The translations under genes and the position numbers were made by a program. From Alphaproteobacteria bacterium (GTDB lineage Bacteria > Myxococcota_A > UBA796 > UBA2385), in assembly GCA_020632755.1 (NCBI GenBank), contig JACKEY010000005.1, positions 620,001 through 684,000 on the forward strand: a stretch of DNA of 64,000 nt, in the 5' to 3' direction. Below, piece after piece: positions 42,907 through 50,937 of this stretch (position 1 is its first letter; each line of letters opens with the position of its first letter). Below the pieces are notes generated by a model. It had not been told where the DNA came from. It ran no database searches and was given only the letters and a program-made list of their open reading frames with translations.

Positions 42907-43676
42907 TGCACGTCGCAGCCCGCCGCGGCTTCACCCTGCTCGAGGTCATCGTGGCCCTGGGCGTGCTCGCCGTCATCGGCGTCATGTCCTTCACCGCGAT
43001 GAGCAACAGCCTGCAGGCCCGCGAGTTCCTCGAAGAGGACCAGCGCTTCGCCCGCAACGCCGAGACCGCGCTCAACCGCGTCAGCCGCCAGCTGGAGCTG
43101 GCCTGGCTCACCGAGCACACCACCGCCGTGAACACCTTCCAGACCGTGTTCGTCGGCAAGGACGGCGACGATCTCGACGAGGTCTGGTTCGCCAGCCTGG
43201 GCCACCAGCGCCGCTACCGGGAAAGCCGCGAGGGCGATCAGACCGAGATCACCCTGTGGACCGAGGAAGACCCCGAGAACGAGGGCGACTATGTGCTGCT
43301 GATGCGCGAGGCCCAGCGCATCGACGAGAAGCCCGACGAAGACGGCGTCATCACGCCCCTCGCCCACGGCGTGCGCCGCTTCGAGCTGCGCTACCTGGAC
43401 CCGAGCACCGGCGAGTGGACCGACGACTGGGACACGACGGGCGCCGACCAACCGAACCGCCTGCCCCGGGCCGTCACCATCACCCTGGTGCTGTCCGCGC
43501 CGGACCCCGACGATCCCGAAGCCACCGTGCCCGTGAGCTTCGTCCGCACGGTGCGGCTGGCCTTCGCCAAGACGCTGAACCGCGAAGCGGCGGCGTGGTC
43601 CAACGCCATCGACGCCGAGGACTCGTCGTCGAGCGGCGGCGCGGCCGGCGGGCTGACCGGGGGGCGCAACCAGTGA
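42906..43676 (+). CDS. gspJ: Minor pseudopilin GspJ
   Basis: A 256-residue prepilin. Short leader MHVAARRG and helix FTLLEVIVALGVLAVIGVMSF with Glu5. The GspJ body is clear: RFARNAETALNRVSRQLELAW, then RRYRESREGDQTEITLWTEEDPE and FELRYLDPSTGEWTDDWD, with the Leu-Pro-Arg-Ala-Val (RLPRAVTITLVL) strand. Length fits the family plus a Ser/Gly tail. GspI-J-K form the pseudopilus tip. The gspK start overlaps its stop (GTGA). Confidence 0.93.
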   Translation: MHVAARRGFTLLEVIVALGVLAVIGVMSFTAMSNSLQAREFLEEDQRFARNAETALNRVSRQLELAWLTEHTTAVNTFQTVFVGKDGDDLDEVWFASLGHQRRYRESREGDQTEITLWTEEDPENEGDYVLLMREAQRIDEKPDEDGVITPLAHGVRRFELRYLDPSTGEWTDDWDTTGADQPNRLPRAVTITLVLSAPDPDDPEATVPVSFVRTVRLAFAKTLNREAAAWSNAIDAEDSSSSGGAAGGLTGGRNQ

Positions 43677-44971
43677 CCCGCTTCCTCGCCCGCACCTGGC
43701 GCATGCTGACCACGCCCCGGTCGCTGTCCGACCTGCGCGCGCCGGCCGGGGCCGTGCACCGCCTGCGGTCCCGCAACCGCCGGCAGACCCGCGGTGGCAT
43801 CGCGCTGCTCGTCGTCGTCACGGCGATCACCATCATGACCGTGGTCGTGAGCGATCTCGCCTACACGAGCCGCGTGCGCTTCCTGGTCGCCGCCCACAGC
43901 ACCGACCGGCAGCAGGCCTACTGGCTGGCCTGGAGCGGCACCGAGATCTACAAGCTCATCATCATGGCCGACGTCGAGATCGGCGACAGCATCGAGCAGT
44001 TCGCCGGTGATCTGGCCATCGACGGGCTCATCGACATGGTCCCCCAGATCAACACGGGGCTGCTGACGATGCTGATGGCATCGGACGGCGGCGACGACGT
44101 CGACGAGATGACCGAGGACATGACCGACGAGGAGCGCAAGCGCTTCGAGTCGACCGGCTCGGTCAGCGACGAGGTGCGCGACGAGGCCCTCGAAGAGGGC
44201 GGCGGCCTGTTCAGCGAGCGCTCCTGGCTCGATCTGCCCGGCGACTTCTCGGCCGGCATCGAGAAGGAGAGCTGCAAGATCAACGTGAACATGCTGGCCA
44301 CCGCGACCGAGGACAACATCGAGAACAGTCCCACCTTCACGCTGATGCTCGGCCTGCTCAGCGGCGAAGAGGACGAACAGTGGCTGCGCGACCGCAACCT
44401 GGAAGCCCGGGACCTGATCGCCAACCTGGCGGACTGGGTCGACGAAGACAGCATGCGCAGCGGCGGCAACGGCGGGTACGAGGACAACCTCTACCAGAAC
44501 CTCGAGCCCGGCTACCTGTCCAAGAACAAGCCCTTCGAGACCAAGGACGAGATCCGGCTGGTCGAGGGCTGGCAGGACGACGTCTTCGAGCGGTTCGGCG
44601 ACCAGTTCACCATCTACGGCGGCGGCAAGATCGACCTGTCCTGTGACGACCCGGAGATCTACCGGGCCATCCTCCAGAGCAGCTACGTCAGCCCGCCCCA
44701 GCAGGACGCCGACGTCGATCGCATCCTGTCGCTGATCTCCGAGCACACCATGCTCTACGGCTCGTTCAGCAAGCCCAAGGACTTCGTCCAGTTCCTGCAG
44801 AACCAGAGCCTCACCGTGGACAGCCAGCTCGCCGGCGCGCTGACCATGGACACCCTCATCTACCGCATCGAGAGCACCGGGCTGGTCGGCACCTCCGCCG
44901 TCACCTTCACCCAGGTGCTCGAGTACGACAAGCGCGGCCGCAGCACCCTGCTCTACCACCGCGTCGACTGA
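43673..44971 (+). CDS. gspK: Tip pseudopilin GspK
   Basis: A 432-residue minor pseudopilin. It starts at a GTG overlapping the gspJ stop. The leader is long and basic (about 42 residues), with cleavage after TRGG and helix IALLVVVTAITIMTVVV; GspK naturally lacks Glu5. Family marks follow: LAYTSRVRFLVAAHSTDRQQAYWLAWSG, then KINVNMLATA and ARDLIANLADWVDED (GspK saddle domain), and YLSKNKPFETKDEIRLVEG, GDQFTIYGGGKIDL. An acidic stretch (GDDVDEMTEDMTDEERK) is inserted in the first domain. Sits at the tip with GspI and GspJ. Confidence 0.93.
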   Translation: MTRFLARTWRMLTTPRSLSDLRAPAGAVHRLRSRNRRQTRGGIALLVVVTAITIMTVVVSDLAYTSRVRFLVAAHSTDRQQAYWLAWSGTEIYKLIIMADVEIGDSIEQFAGDLAIDGLIDMVPQINTGLLTMLMASDGGDDVDEMTEDMTDEERKRFESTGSVSDEVRDEALEEGGGLFSERSWLDLPGDFSAGIEKESCKINVNMLATATEDNIENSPTFTLMLGLLSGEEDEQWLRDRNLEARDLIANLADWVDEDSMRSGGNGGYEDNLYQNLEPGYLSKNKPFETKDEIRLVEGWQDDVFERFGDQFTIYGGGKIDLSCDDPEIYRAILQSSYVSPPQQDADVDRILSLISEHTMLYGSFSKPKDFVQFLQNQSLTVDSQLAGALTMDTLIYRIESTGLVGTSAVTFTQVLEYDKRGRSTLLYHRVD

Positions 44972-44998
44972 CCTTCCCCTCCCCAACGGGAACCTCCC

Positions 44999-46786
44999 AT
45001 GCCCAAGCTCATCGCCGTCGATCTCGGCAGCCACAGCGTCAAGCTGGCGGTCTACGAGGGCGCCTTCGGCCGCTTCCAGCTCGAGGGCCTGCTCAGCGCC
45101 CCCGTGCCGCAGGACCCGCAGGCGGACGACGACCTCGCCGGCGCCATCTCGCCGTCCGGCCTCGACGCCCCCTCCACCGAGGAGGAGACCGAGGCCTCCG
45201 AGCCGGCGTCCCTGGCTCCCCGGTCCTCGGTCGTGGGTGTGCCGCCCCGGCTCGTGGCGCTGCGGCGGCTGCTGGCCGGGCTCGGCGAGCTGCAGCGGCC
45301 CGTGTTCGTCGCCGGGTGGCCCACCGAGCGGGCCAGCATCCGGCACATCAGCCTGCCGTTCAGCGACAAGGCCCAGGTCGAGAAGGTCCTGCCCTTCGAG
45401 GTCGAGGGCCAGGTCCCCTTCGACATGGAGGACATGGAGCTGCGGCACCGCGTGCTGCAGATCGAGCCGGGGGACAGCCAGGTGCTGGTGGCCGTCATCG
45501 AGCGCGATGGCCTGAGCGAGCACATCGCCGCCCTGCACGAGGCCGGAGCGGATCCCAAGAGCCTGGAGATCGACGCCGACCTGCTGGCCGAGCTGGCCCC
45601 CGAGGTCGGCGTGCACGCCGTGATCGACATCGGACACCAGCGCATCCTGGTGACCCTGGTGCGGGACGGCCGCGCGGTGGCGGCCCGGGCGCTGGACGGC
45701 GGCGGCCGCGCCTTGACGCTGGCCCTGGCCGACGCCTTCGAGCTGGACTGGAGCGACGCCGAGGCCCGCAAGCACGTGGCCAGCCTGGACGAGAGCGCCG
45801 CGCCGGTCCAGGTCGAGACCGAGTGGGAGACCGACGAGACCACCCAGACCCACGCCGATGCTCCGCCGGCACCGCGCAACCTGCGGCCCCTGCGGCCGGC
45901 CGCCGGTCGCAAGAGCGACGCCACCGTGCTGCGGGACGCCTTCCTGCCGCAGCTCGCCGAGCTGCGCAGCACGCTCATCTCCTTCGAAGACGGCGTGGGC
46001 GTCGACATCACGTCGATCGTCCTGACCGGCGGCGGCAGCGCCCTGGGCGGGCTGGCCGACCTGCTCCATCGGTCCTTCGGAGTGCCGGTGGTGCGGGCCG
46101 ATCTGGGTGACGACGCGGCCGTGCAGGCCTGCCCCGACGCCTGGGGACTGGTCTGCGCGATGGGCGACCGGGGGTCCCGCGGCAAGGCGGGCTCGATGGA
46201 GCTGCGCCAGGGCAAGCTGGCCTTCAAGGGGGATCTGTTCATCGTCCGCCAGGTCGGTCTGTACGCCGGCGTGTTCGCCGCCTGCGCCCTGCTGGCCGGC
46301 ACCGCGATGTTCGCGGTCCGGACGGTGCAGCTCAACAGCCAGATCTCCGACGTCGAGACCGAGGTCGCCTCGCTCGTCACCGATGCCTTCGACGACATCC
46401 CGGCGGGCCGGATCAAGTCCAGCACCGACGCCCTGGCCATCGCCACCGAGAAGTCCCTCGAGGCGACCAGCCGGGTCGACACGCTGGGCGAGATCGTCGC
46501 CGACCAGCCGCCCACGGCCAGCCTGCTGCGCGATCTGTCCATCGCGATGCCGCCCCCCGACCAGGCCCGCGTGGACGTGCGCATCCTGAGCCTGAACTCG
46601 TCCACCATCACCCTGGACGCCGAGACCGATGGCTTCGAGGCCGTCGGCCGCATCGAGAGCGCCCTGCAGCAGAACCCCCGGTTCGCGGGCGCGCGGAAGG
46701 GCAACGAGGACAAGCGCCGCACCGGCGAGGTCCGCTTCAAGATCACCATCCCTCGGAACGCCGAGGGTGACGGCGAGGAGGGCTGA
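44999..46786 (+). CDS. gspL: Type II secretion protein GspL, PilM-like
   Basis: A 595-residue inner-membrane protein that ties GspE to the platform. The N-terminal part is an actin-like ATPase fold of the PilM/FtsA type: IAVDLGSHSVKLAVYE (phosphate 1), LPFEVEGQVPFDMEDM, VIDIGHQRILVTLV, VLTGGGSALGGLADLL. A disordered acidic insert lies near residues 40-80 (TEEETEASEP). One transmembrane helix is at about residues 418-440 (LYAGVFAACALLAGTAMFAV), followed by a PilN-like periplasmic helical region and a ferredoxin-like domain. It resembles a fused PilM-PilN, as in other deltaproteobacterial systems, more than the E. coli GspL. Confidence 0.9.
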   Translation: MPKLIAVDLGSHSVKLAVYEGAFGRFQLEGLLSAPVPQDPQADDDLAGAISPSGLDAPSTEEETEASEPASLAPRSSVVGVPPRLVALRRLLAGLGELQRPVFVAGWPTERASIRHISLPFSDKAQVEKVLPFEVEGQVPFDMEDMELRHRVLQIEPGDSQVLVAVIERDGLSEHIAALHEAGADPKSLEIDADLLAELAPEVGVHAVIDIGHQRILVTLVRDGRAVAARALDGGGRALTLALADAFELDWSDAEARKHVASLDESAAPVQVETEWETDETTQTHADAPPAPRNLRPLRPAAGRKSDATVLRDAFLPQLAELRSTLISFEDGVGVDITSIVLTGGGSALGGLADLLHRSFGVPVVRADLGDDAAVQACPDAWGLVCAMGDRGSRGKAGSMELRQGKLAFKGDLFIVRQVGLYAGVFAACALLAGTAMFAVRTVQLNSQISDVETEVASLVTDAFDDIPAGRIKSSTDALAIATEKSLEATSRVDTLGEIVADQPPTASLLRDLSIAMPPPDQARVDVRILSLNSSTITLDAETDGFEAVGRIESALQQNPRFAGARKGNEDKRRTGEVRFKITIPRNAEGDGEEG

Positions 46787-46788
46787 TC

Positions 46789-47382
46789 ATGGCACTCAGC
46801 GAACGCTTCCAGCCCGTCGTCGAGCGCGTGCGGGACCAGCTCGCCTCGATGAGCGACCGCGACCGCAAGCTGCTCCTGGGCCTGATCGTCTTCGGCGCGG
46901 TGACGGTGGTCGCCGGCGGCATCTGGTTCATGAAGAACAGCCTGGACGGACTCGAGCAGAAGCTCGCCGAGCGGCAGCAGACCCGGCAGCGGGTCGTCGT
47001 GATGCTCGACGACTACCAGGAGAGCGCGACGAAGGCCGACGAGATCTCGGCCCGCATCGCGTCCTACGCCGGCACCGACCTGTCGACCCACCTCGAGCAG
47101 GTGGCCGACAAGGTGGGCGTCAAGGAGCGCCTGGACTCGGTGCGGCAGAAGTCCGCCTCGGATCAGGGCGACCTGGTCGAGACCGTGTACGCGGTCACCC
47201 TCAACGAGCTGCAGCAGGACGAGCTGTCCGGCTTCCTCTTCGAGATGGAGACCAGCGGCTACCCGCTCAAGGTCCGCTCGATGAGCGTGAAGCGCCGCAA
47301 GAAGTCCGGTGAGTACTCGCTCAACGTCGATCTCGACATCGCGACCTACAAGGTGGCCTCGGCCGCCGGAGGTGACGAGTGA
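46789..47382 (+). CDS. gspM: Type II secretion protein GspM
   Basis: A 197-residue inner-membrane protein partner of GspL. One N-terminal transmembrane helix (LLLGLIVFGAVTVVAGGIWFM, about residues 22-43) is followed by a coiled-coil helix (LDGLEQKLAERQQTRQRVVVMLDDYQ) and a periplasmic alpha/beta domain (VYAVTLNELQQDELSGFLFEMETSGYPLKVRSMSVKRRKKSGEYSLNVDLDIATYK). This PilO/GspM-like layout is standard. Starts two bases after gspL and overlaps gspN. Confidence 0.9.
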   Translation: MALSERFQPVVERVRDQLASMSDRDRKLLLGLIVFGAVTVVAGGIWFMKNSLDGLEQKLAERQQTRQRVVVMLDDYQESATKADEISARIASYAGTDLSTHLEQVADKVGVKERLDSVRQKSASDQGDLVETVYAVTLNELQQDELSGFLFEMETSGYPLKVRSMSVKRRKKSGEYSLNVDLDIATYKVASAAGGDE

Positions 47383-48908
47383 TGCGCAACCTGTCCATCG
47401 CCGGCGGCGCGTTCGCCGCGTTCCTGCTGGCCTTCGTGGTGGCCCTGCACCTGCACTTCCCCGGGGACGCCGCGCGCGCACGCCTGGCCTGGGAGGTGCA
47501 GCGCGCCAGCCAGGGCCAGTGGCTGCTCGAAGCCGGCGACGCCGACCTGTACCGGCTGACCGGCGTCACGATCCAGGACGCGGTCCTGTACAAGAAGGAC
47601 AAGGTGCGGCGCCGCACCCTCCCCGACGACGAGGCCGAGGGCCCCCAGGGCACGCCGGCCACGCCGGTGCTGCGGGTCGACGAGCTGTCGGTGCGTGCCC
47701 GCCTGCTGCCCCTGCTGCGCGGTGACCGCGCCGCGGCCTTCCAGGCCGCCCTGTACGGCGGCACGGTGGACGGGGACGTGTCGCTGTCCGAGACGACGAC
47801 CGACCTGCGTTTCCTGGCCGAGGAGATCGACCTCGCCCGCGTGCCGCTCGAGGGCGACGAGTGGTCCGTGGACGCCACCGGCAAGCTCAAGCTCGACGCC
47901 GACGTGTTCTACGACACCGAGAACCTCAAGGAGAGCACTGGGACGATCAGCCTGGAGTTCGCCGACCTGGTCTTCCAGCAGGCGTCGGTCATGGGCATGA
48001 CCCTCGAGCCGACGCCGTTCTCGGAGGCAACCCTGGCCTTCGAGCTCGACAAGGGCAAGGCCCGGGTCAAGAAGGGCCAGTTCACCAGCGAGCCCGTCGA
48101 CATCACGGTCGAAGGCGAGATCGTCCTGAACAAGAGCGTGGCCCGCAGCCGCCTCAAGATGACCCTGCTGGTGCGGTTCTCCGAGCAATTCGATCGCCTG
48201 GCGCGCCTGGCCCCCGGCATGAAGGACGCCCGCGACGACAAGGGCACCTACCACTTCCGGCTGACCGGCACGCTGGACAGCCCGCGACTGCGCGAGGAAC
48301 CCCAGGGGCGCGGCGCCGGTGCGGGCGTCGGTGCCCGTCGCCCGGCCATCAACGGCGGCCCCTCGCGCATGATGGGCGCCAAGGACGCCCTCGACGACGA
48401 AGACGTCAACACGGTGGACGAGGAGTCCGACGAGCGTCGGGCCCGCCGCCAGGAGCGCATCGAGGCCCGTCGCCAGCGGATGATGGAGCGGCGCAAGGAC
48501 CGCGGCGAAGACGGCAACGACGGACCGATGCTGCGCAACGGCCGCCCGATCATGCCCAGCGAGCTCGGCGGCCCCGACGGCGGCAACGCCGGCCCGCGCC
48601 GCCTGCCCCGCGTGGGCGGCAACGCGCCGCTCGGCGGGGGCGGCAACATGCAGGGCGGCTTCGACGGCGACCCGGACGGCGAGTTCTTCGAGGGCGACCC
48701 CGGCGGTCCCGGCCAGTTCGGCCCGCAGGGCGGGTTCAACGGCGGTGGCGACTTCGGCGGCGAGGGTGACTTCGGCGGCGAGGGCGACTTCGGCGGGGAC
48801 GGCGACTTCGGCGGCGACGGCGACTTCGGCCCGCAGGGCGGCTTCGACGACCCCGGCTTCGACGACCAGGGCTTCGACGACCAGGGCGACTTCGACGGCG
48901 GCTACTGA
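47379..48908 (+). CDS. gspN: GspN with long Gly/Asp/Phe repeat tail
   Basis: A 509-residue protein, last of the gsp operon. The GTG at 47379 overlaps gspM; an ATG at 47382 is equivalent, and GGAGG is 6-9 bases upstream. Residues 1-305 are a GspN domain: one membrane helix (AFAAFLLAFVVALHLHF), then beta-rich strands (VLRVDELSVRARLLPLL, ATGKLKLDADVFYD, VDITVEGEIVLNKSVARSRLKM). The remaining 200 residues are not part of known GspN: a basic helical region (RRARRQERIEARRQRMMERR) then a repeat tail with DFGGEG/DFGGDG units. GspN is an accessory periplasmic component found in some T2SS. Confidence 0.88.
   Translation: MMRNLSIAGGAFAAFLLAFVVALHLHFPGDAARARLAWEVQRASQGQWLLEAGDADLYRLTGVTIQDAVLYKKDKVRRRTLPDDEAEGPQGTPATPVLRVDELSVRARLLPLLRGDRAAAFQAALYGGTVDGDVSLSETTTDLRFLAEEIDLARVPLEGDEWSVDATGKLKLDADVFYDTENLKESTGTISLEFADLVFQQASVMGMTLEPTPFSEATLAFELDKGKARVKKGQFTSEPVDITVEGEIVLNKSVARSRLKMTLLVRFSEQFDRLARLAPGMKDARDDKGTYHFRLTGTLDSPRLREEPQGRGAGAGVGARRPAINGGPSRMMGAKDALDDEDVNTVDEESDERRARRQERIEARRQRMMERRKDRGEDGNDGPMLRNGRPIMPSELGGPDGGNAGPRRLPRVGGNAPLGGGGNMQGGFDGDPDGEFFEGDPGGPGQFGPQGGFNGGGDFGGEGDFGGEGDFGGDGDFGGDGDFGPQGGFDDPGFDDQGFDDQGDFDGGY
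48747..48836 (+). repeat. Five 18-bp tandem repeats coding (G-D-F-G-G-[ED])n
   Basis: Units GGCGACTTCGGCGGCGAG at 48747, 48765, 48783, 48801 and 48819, differing by one to three bases; the last drifts into GGCCCGCAG. Each codes six residues (GDFGGE or GDFGGD). They form part of the GspN tail and are coding, with possible copy-number variation. Confidence 0.75.
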
Positions 48909-48969
48909 GCGCCGAGGACGGCGGTCGAGGGCGCTCCGCAGCGCGGGCGCTCCGACCGACGCCGCTCAG
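48905..48969. terminator. Inverted-repeat region between convergent gspN and pseudo-receiver gene
   Basis: CTGAGCG (48905-48911) and CGCTCAG (48963-48969) are exact inverses and enclose both stop codons; inside lies a GCGCT-ccgc-AGCGC hairpin. The whole is GC-rich and has no T-run. Plausible as a bidirectional end of transcription for both operons, but weak as evidence. Confidence 0.3.
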
Positions 48970-50870
48970 CCCGGGGTCGCGACCGCGCGCTGCAGCCGGG
49001 CCACCAGCCGCTGCGTGGGGCCGTCCTCGGGGTTCGCTGCCAGGGCGCGCCGCGCGTAGGGAAGCGCCCGCTCCGGATCGTCCTGGGTCTCGAGGAACCG
49101 TGCGTAGTACAGGTTGCCTTCGGGGTCGTCCGGGGCGAACTGCACCGCCAGGGCCAGCAGGCCGCGGGCTTCTTCTTCGCGGTCGATCTCGTCGAGCTGC
49201 GGGTCGTGAAGGGTCGCCCAGCCCAGGTTCGCCAGGATTCCAGGGTGATCCAGCCGGAGATCGCGGGCCCGACGCAGGGCGGCCAGCGCAGCCGGCCACT
49301 CCTCACGGGCCACGTAGTCGCGCCCACGGTGCAGCAGCCGCTCTTCTTCGGGCACGACCTCGACCGGGCGCCGGCTGCGTCCGGACAGCAGCGCGGTCTT
49401 GGCATCCTCGACCGCCTGGAGCAGTCGCTGCGCATCGTCCCGGGCCGAAGGCGGCAGGGTCTTGTCCTGGGCGATCTGCTGGTAGCGCGCCGTCATCCGG
49501 GCGTGTGCGGCCCCGACGAGCTCGGGATCGGCGTCGCCGGGCACGCCCAGGATGACCTCCGGTCCTTCGTGGCCGATGAGCGATGCCTCCCGCCGCAGGC
49601 GACGGGCGATGACCTCGCTGTTGCGGGCTTCGTCCCGCTGGGCGGTGGCCGAGGACCGGCGGCGCTGGCTGCGCCCGGTCACGGTGCTCATCGAGCTCGA
49701 GGTCTCGGCTTCCCGGCGGGCCCGCAGCCGCTCGGCCACCGACGGGGTCTCGTCGCCGACCACCGCGTAGGTCTCGGTCGGGGACTCGTCTCGGACGCGC
49801 CGCGCCGTCACGCCGCGCGGGCGGAACCCGCCCGAGGTGCCTTCGCGCATCATCGGCAGGCCCAGCTCCAGCAAGCCCATGCGCTGCAGGGCTTCCAGGT
49901 CCGGTCCGGCGGCGACGAGGTCGACGCCCCCGGTGGCCGCGCGCTCGCCCAGGGGCACCGAGGGATCGACGGTCTCGATGAGCCAACGACTCTCGGGCTG
50001 CAGCGGCAGGCCCAGCAAGGGGGCGGGATGGCGGGGCGGCATCAGCGCCTTCATCCGGGCTTCGTCCAGGAAGTCGACCCGGGCGGGATCGCGAACGCGG
50101 CCGAAGATCATCGCTCCGAGCCCCAGCTGATCGCCGGCTCCGGGCACCTCGCGGCGCTCGAAGGTCATCTGGCCGCCGTGGAGCGCAGCACTCAGCAGCT
50201 CCCAGCCGTCGCTGTCGAGCGGCCCGCCCTCTCCCATCGCCATCCAGCCGCGCGCGCCCGAGGGGCCGTTCTGCAGCGTCACGACCCCGCTGGCCCGGCG
50301 CACCCACAGCCCAGCGAGCCGCTGGAGGTTGTCCCGGTGCAGCGCCCGATCGACGTAGGACGCACCGCGCGGCAGGTGCACCTCGGAGGTCTTGCGGGGC
50401 GAGATCGGATCCGACATCGCCGGGACGTTCGCCGAGACCAGGGTCGACAGGGGATCGTGGACCGGCTCTTCGTCGATGATGCCGCTGTCGCTGGCGCCCG
50501 AGCCCGCCGCCGCCTCGCGCACGAGGTCCAGCAGGTCGAACATCGGGAAGGGCTTGCGCAGCAGGTGGTCGACCCGGCACTCCTCCATCGCACGCGCCAC
50601 GGCGCGGTCGCCTCCGCCGCGCCCGCTCCCGGTCAGCACGACGAAGACCGAGCGGCCACCGGGCTGATCGCGCAGCTCGTGCAGCAGCTGCAGCCCGCTG
50701 CCCTTCGGCAGGTGGACGGAGAGCACCAGCATCTCGGGCAGGCGCGACCGGATGAGGGCACCGGCGCGCAGCAGGTCGTCGGCGACAGCCACCTGGTGCC
50801 CCTCGCCCTCCAGGAGGTTGCGCAGGAGCTCCAGCAGCCGGCGCTCGCCATCCACCACCAGGATGTTCAC
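48966..50870 (-). CDS. Pseudo-receiver / PATAN / J-like / TPR regulatory protein
   Basis: A 634-residue mosaic. GTG 50870 has AGAGG upstream and starts exactly at the receiver fold (NILVVDGERRLL). The receiver keeps the acidic pair, the VVLTGS Thr and the LLRKPF Lys, but the phosphorylation-site Asp is replaced (MLVLSVHLPKGSG, Ser51), so it should not be phosphorylated normally. A PATAN-like (DUF4388) domain follows at about 190-290 (LAGLWVRRASGVVTLQNG). After a low-complexity section comes a J-domain-like helical stretch without HPD (VILGVPGDADPELVGAAHARM, about 485-545) and C-terminal TPR units (ALAALRRARDLRLDHPGILANLGWA). A cytoplasmic adaptor is likely. Convergent with gspN. Confidence 0.82.
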   Translation of the reverse strand: MNILVVDGERRLLELLRNLLEGEGHQVAVADDLLRAGALIRSRLPEMLVLSVHLPKGSGLQLLHELRDQPGGRSVFVVLTGSGRGGGDRAVARAMEECRVDHLLRKPFPMFDLLDLVREAAAGSGASDSGIIDEEPVHDPLSTLVSANVPAMSDPISPRKTSEVHLPRGASYVDRALHRDNLQRLAGLWVRRASGVVTLQNGPSGARGWMAMGEGGPLDSDGWELLSAALHGGQMTFERREVPGAGDQLGLGAMIFGRVRDPARVDFLDEARMKALMPPRHPAPLLGLPLQPESRWLIETVDPSVPLGERAATGGVDLVAAGPDLEALQRMGLLELGLPMMREGTSGGFRPRGVTARRVRDESPTETYAVVGDETPSVAERLRARREAETSSSMSTVTGRSQRRRSSATAQRDEARNSEVIARRLRREASLIGHEGPEVILGVPGDADPELVGAAHARMTARYQQIAQDKTLPPSARDDAQRLLQAVEDAKTALLSGRSRRPVEVVPEEERLLHRGRDYVAREEWPAALAALRRARDLRLDHPGILANLGWATLHDPQLDEIDREEEARGLLALAVQFAPDDPEGNLYYARFLETQDDPERALPYARRALAANPEDGPTQRLVARLQRAVATPG

Positions 50871-50937
50871 AGCGGGCCTCTGTTCGGGCGAGGAGCGATA
50901 CCGGACGACATCGGTCGCCGAGGATATCACCTCGACC

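Noticed and set aside
43391..46069. 892-codon minus-strand open frame opposite gspK-gspL
   Set aside because: Antisense shadow; crosses two genes of a certain operon, no family similarity, Gln/Val/Asp/Gly-rich composition.
48747..48836. Tandem repeats as a possible CRISPR array
   Set aside because: Units are 18 bp without spacers, in frame and coding (GDFGG[ED]) within gspN.
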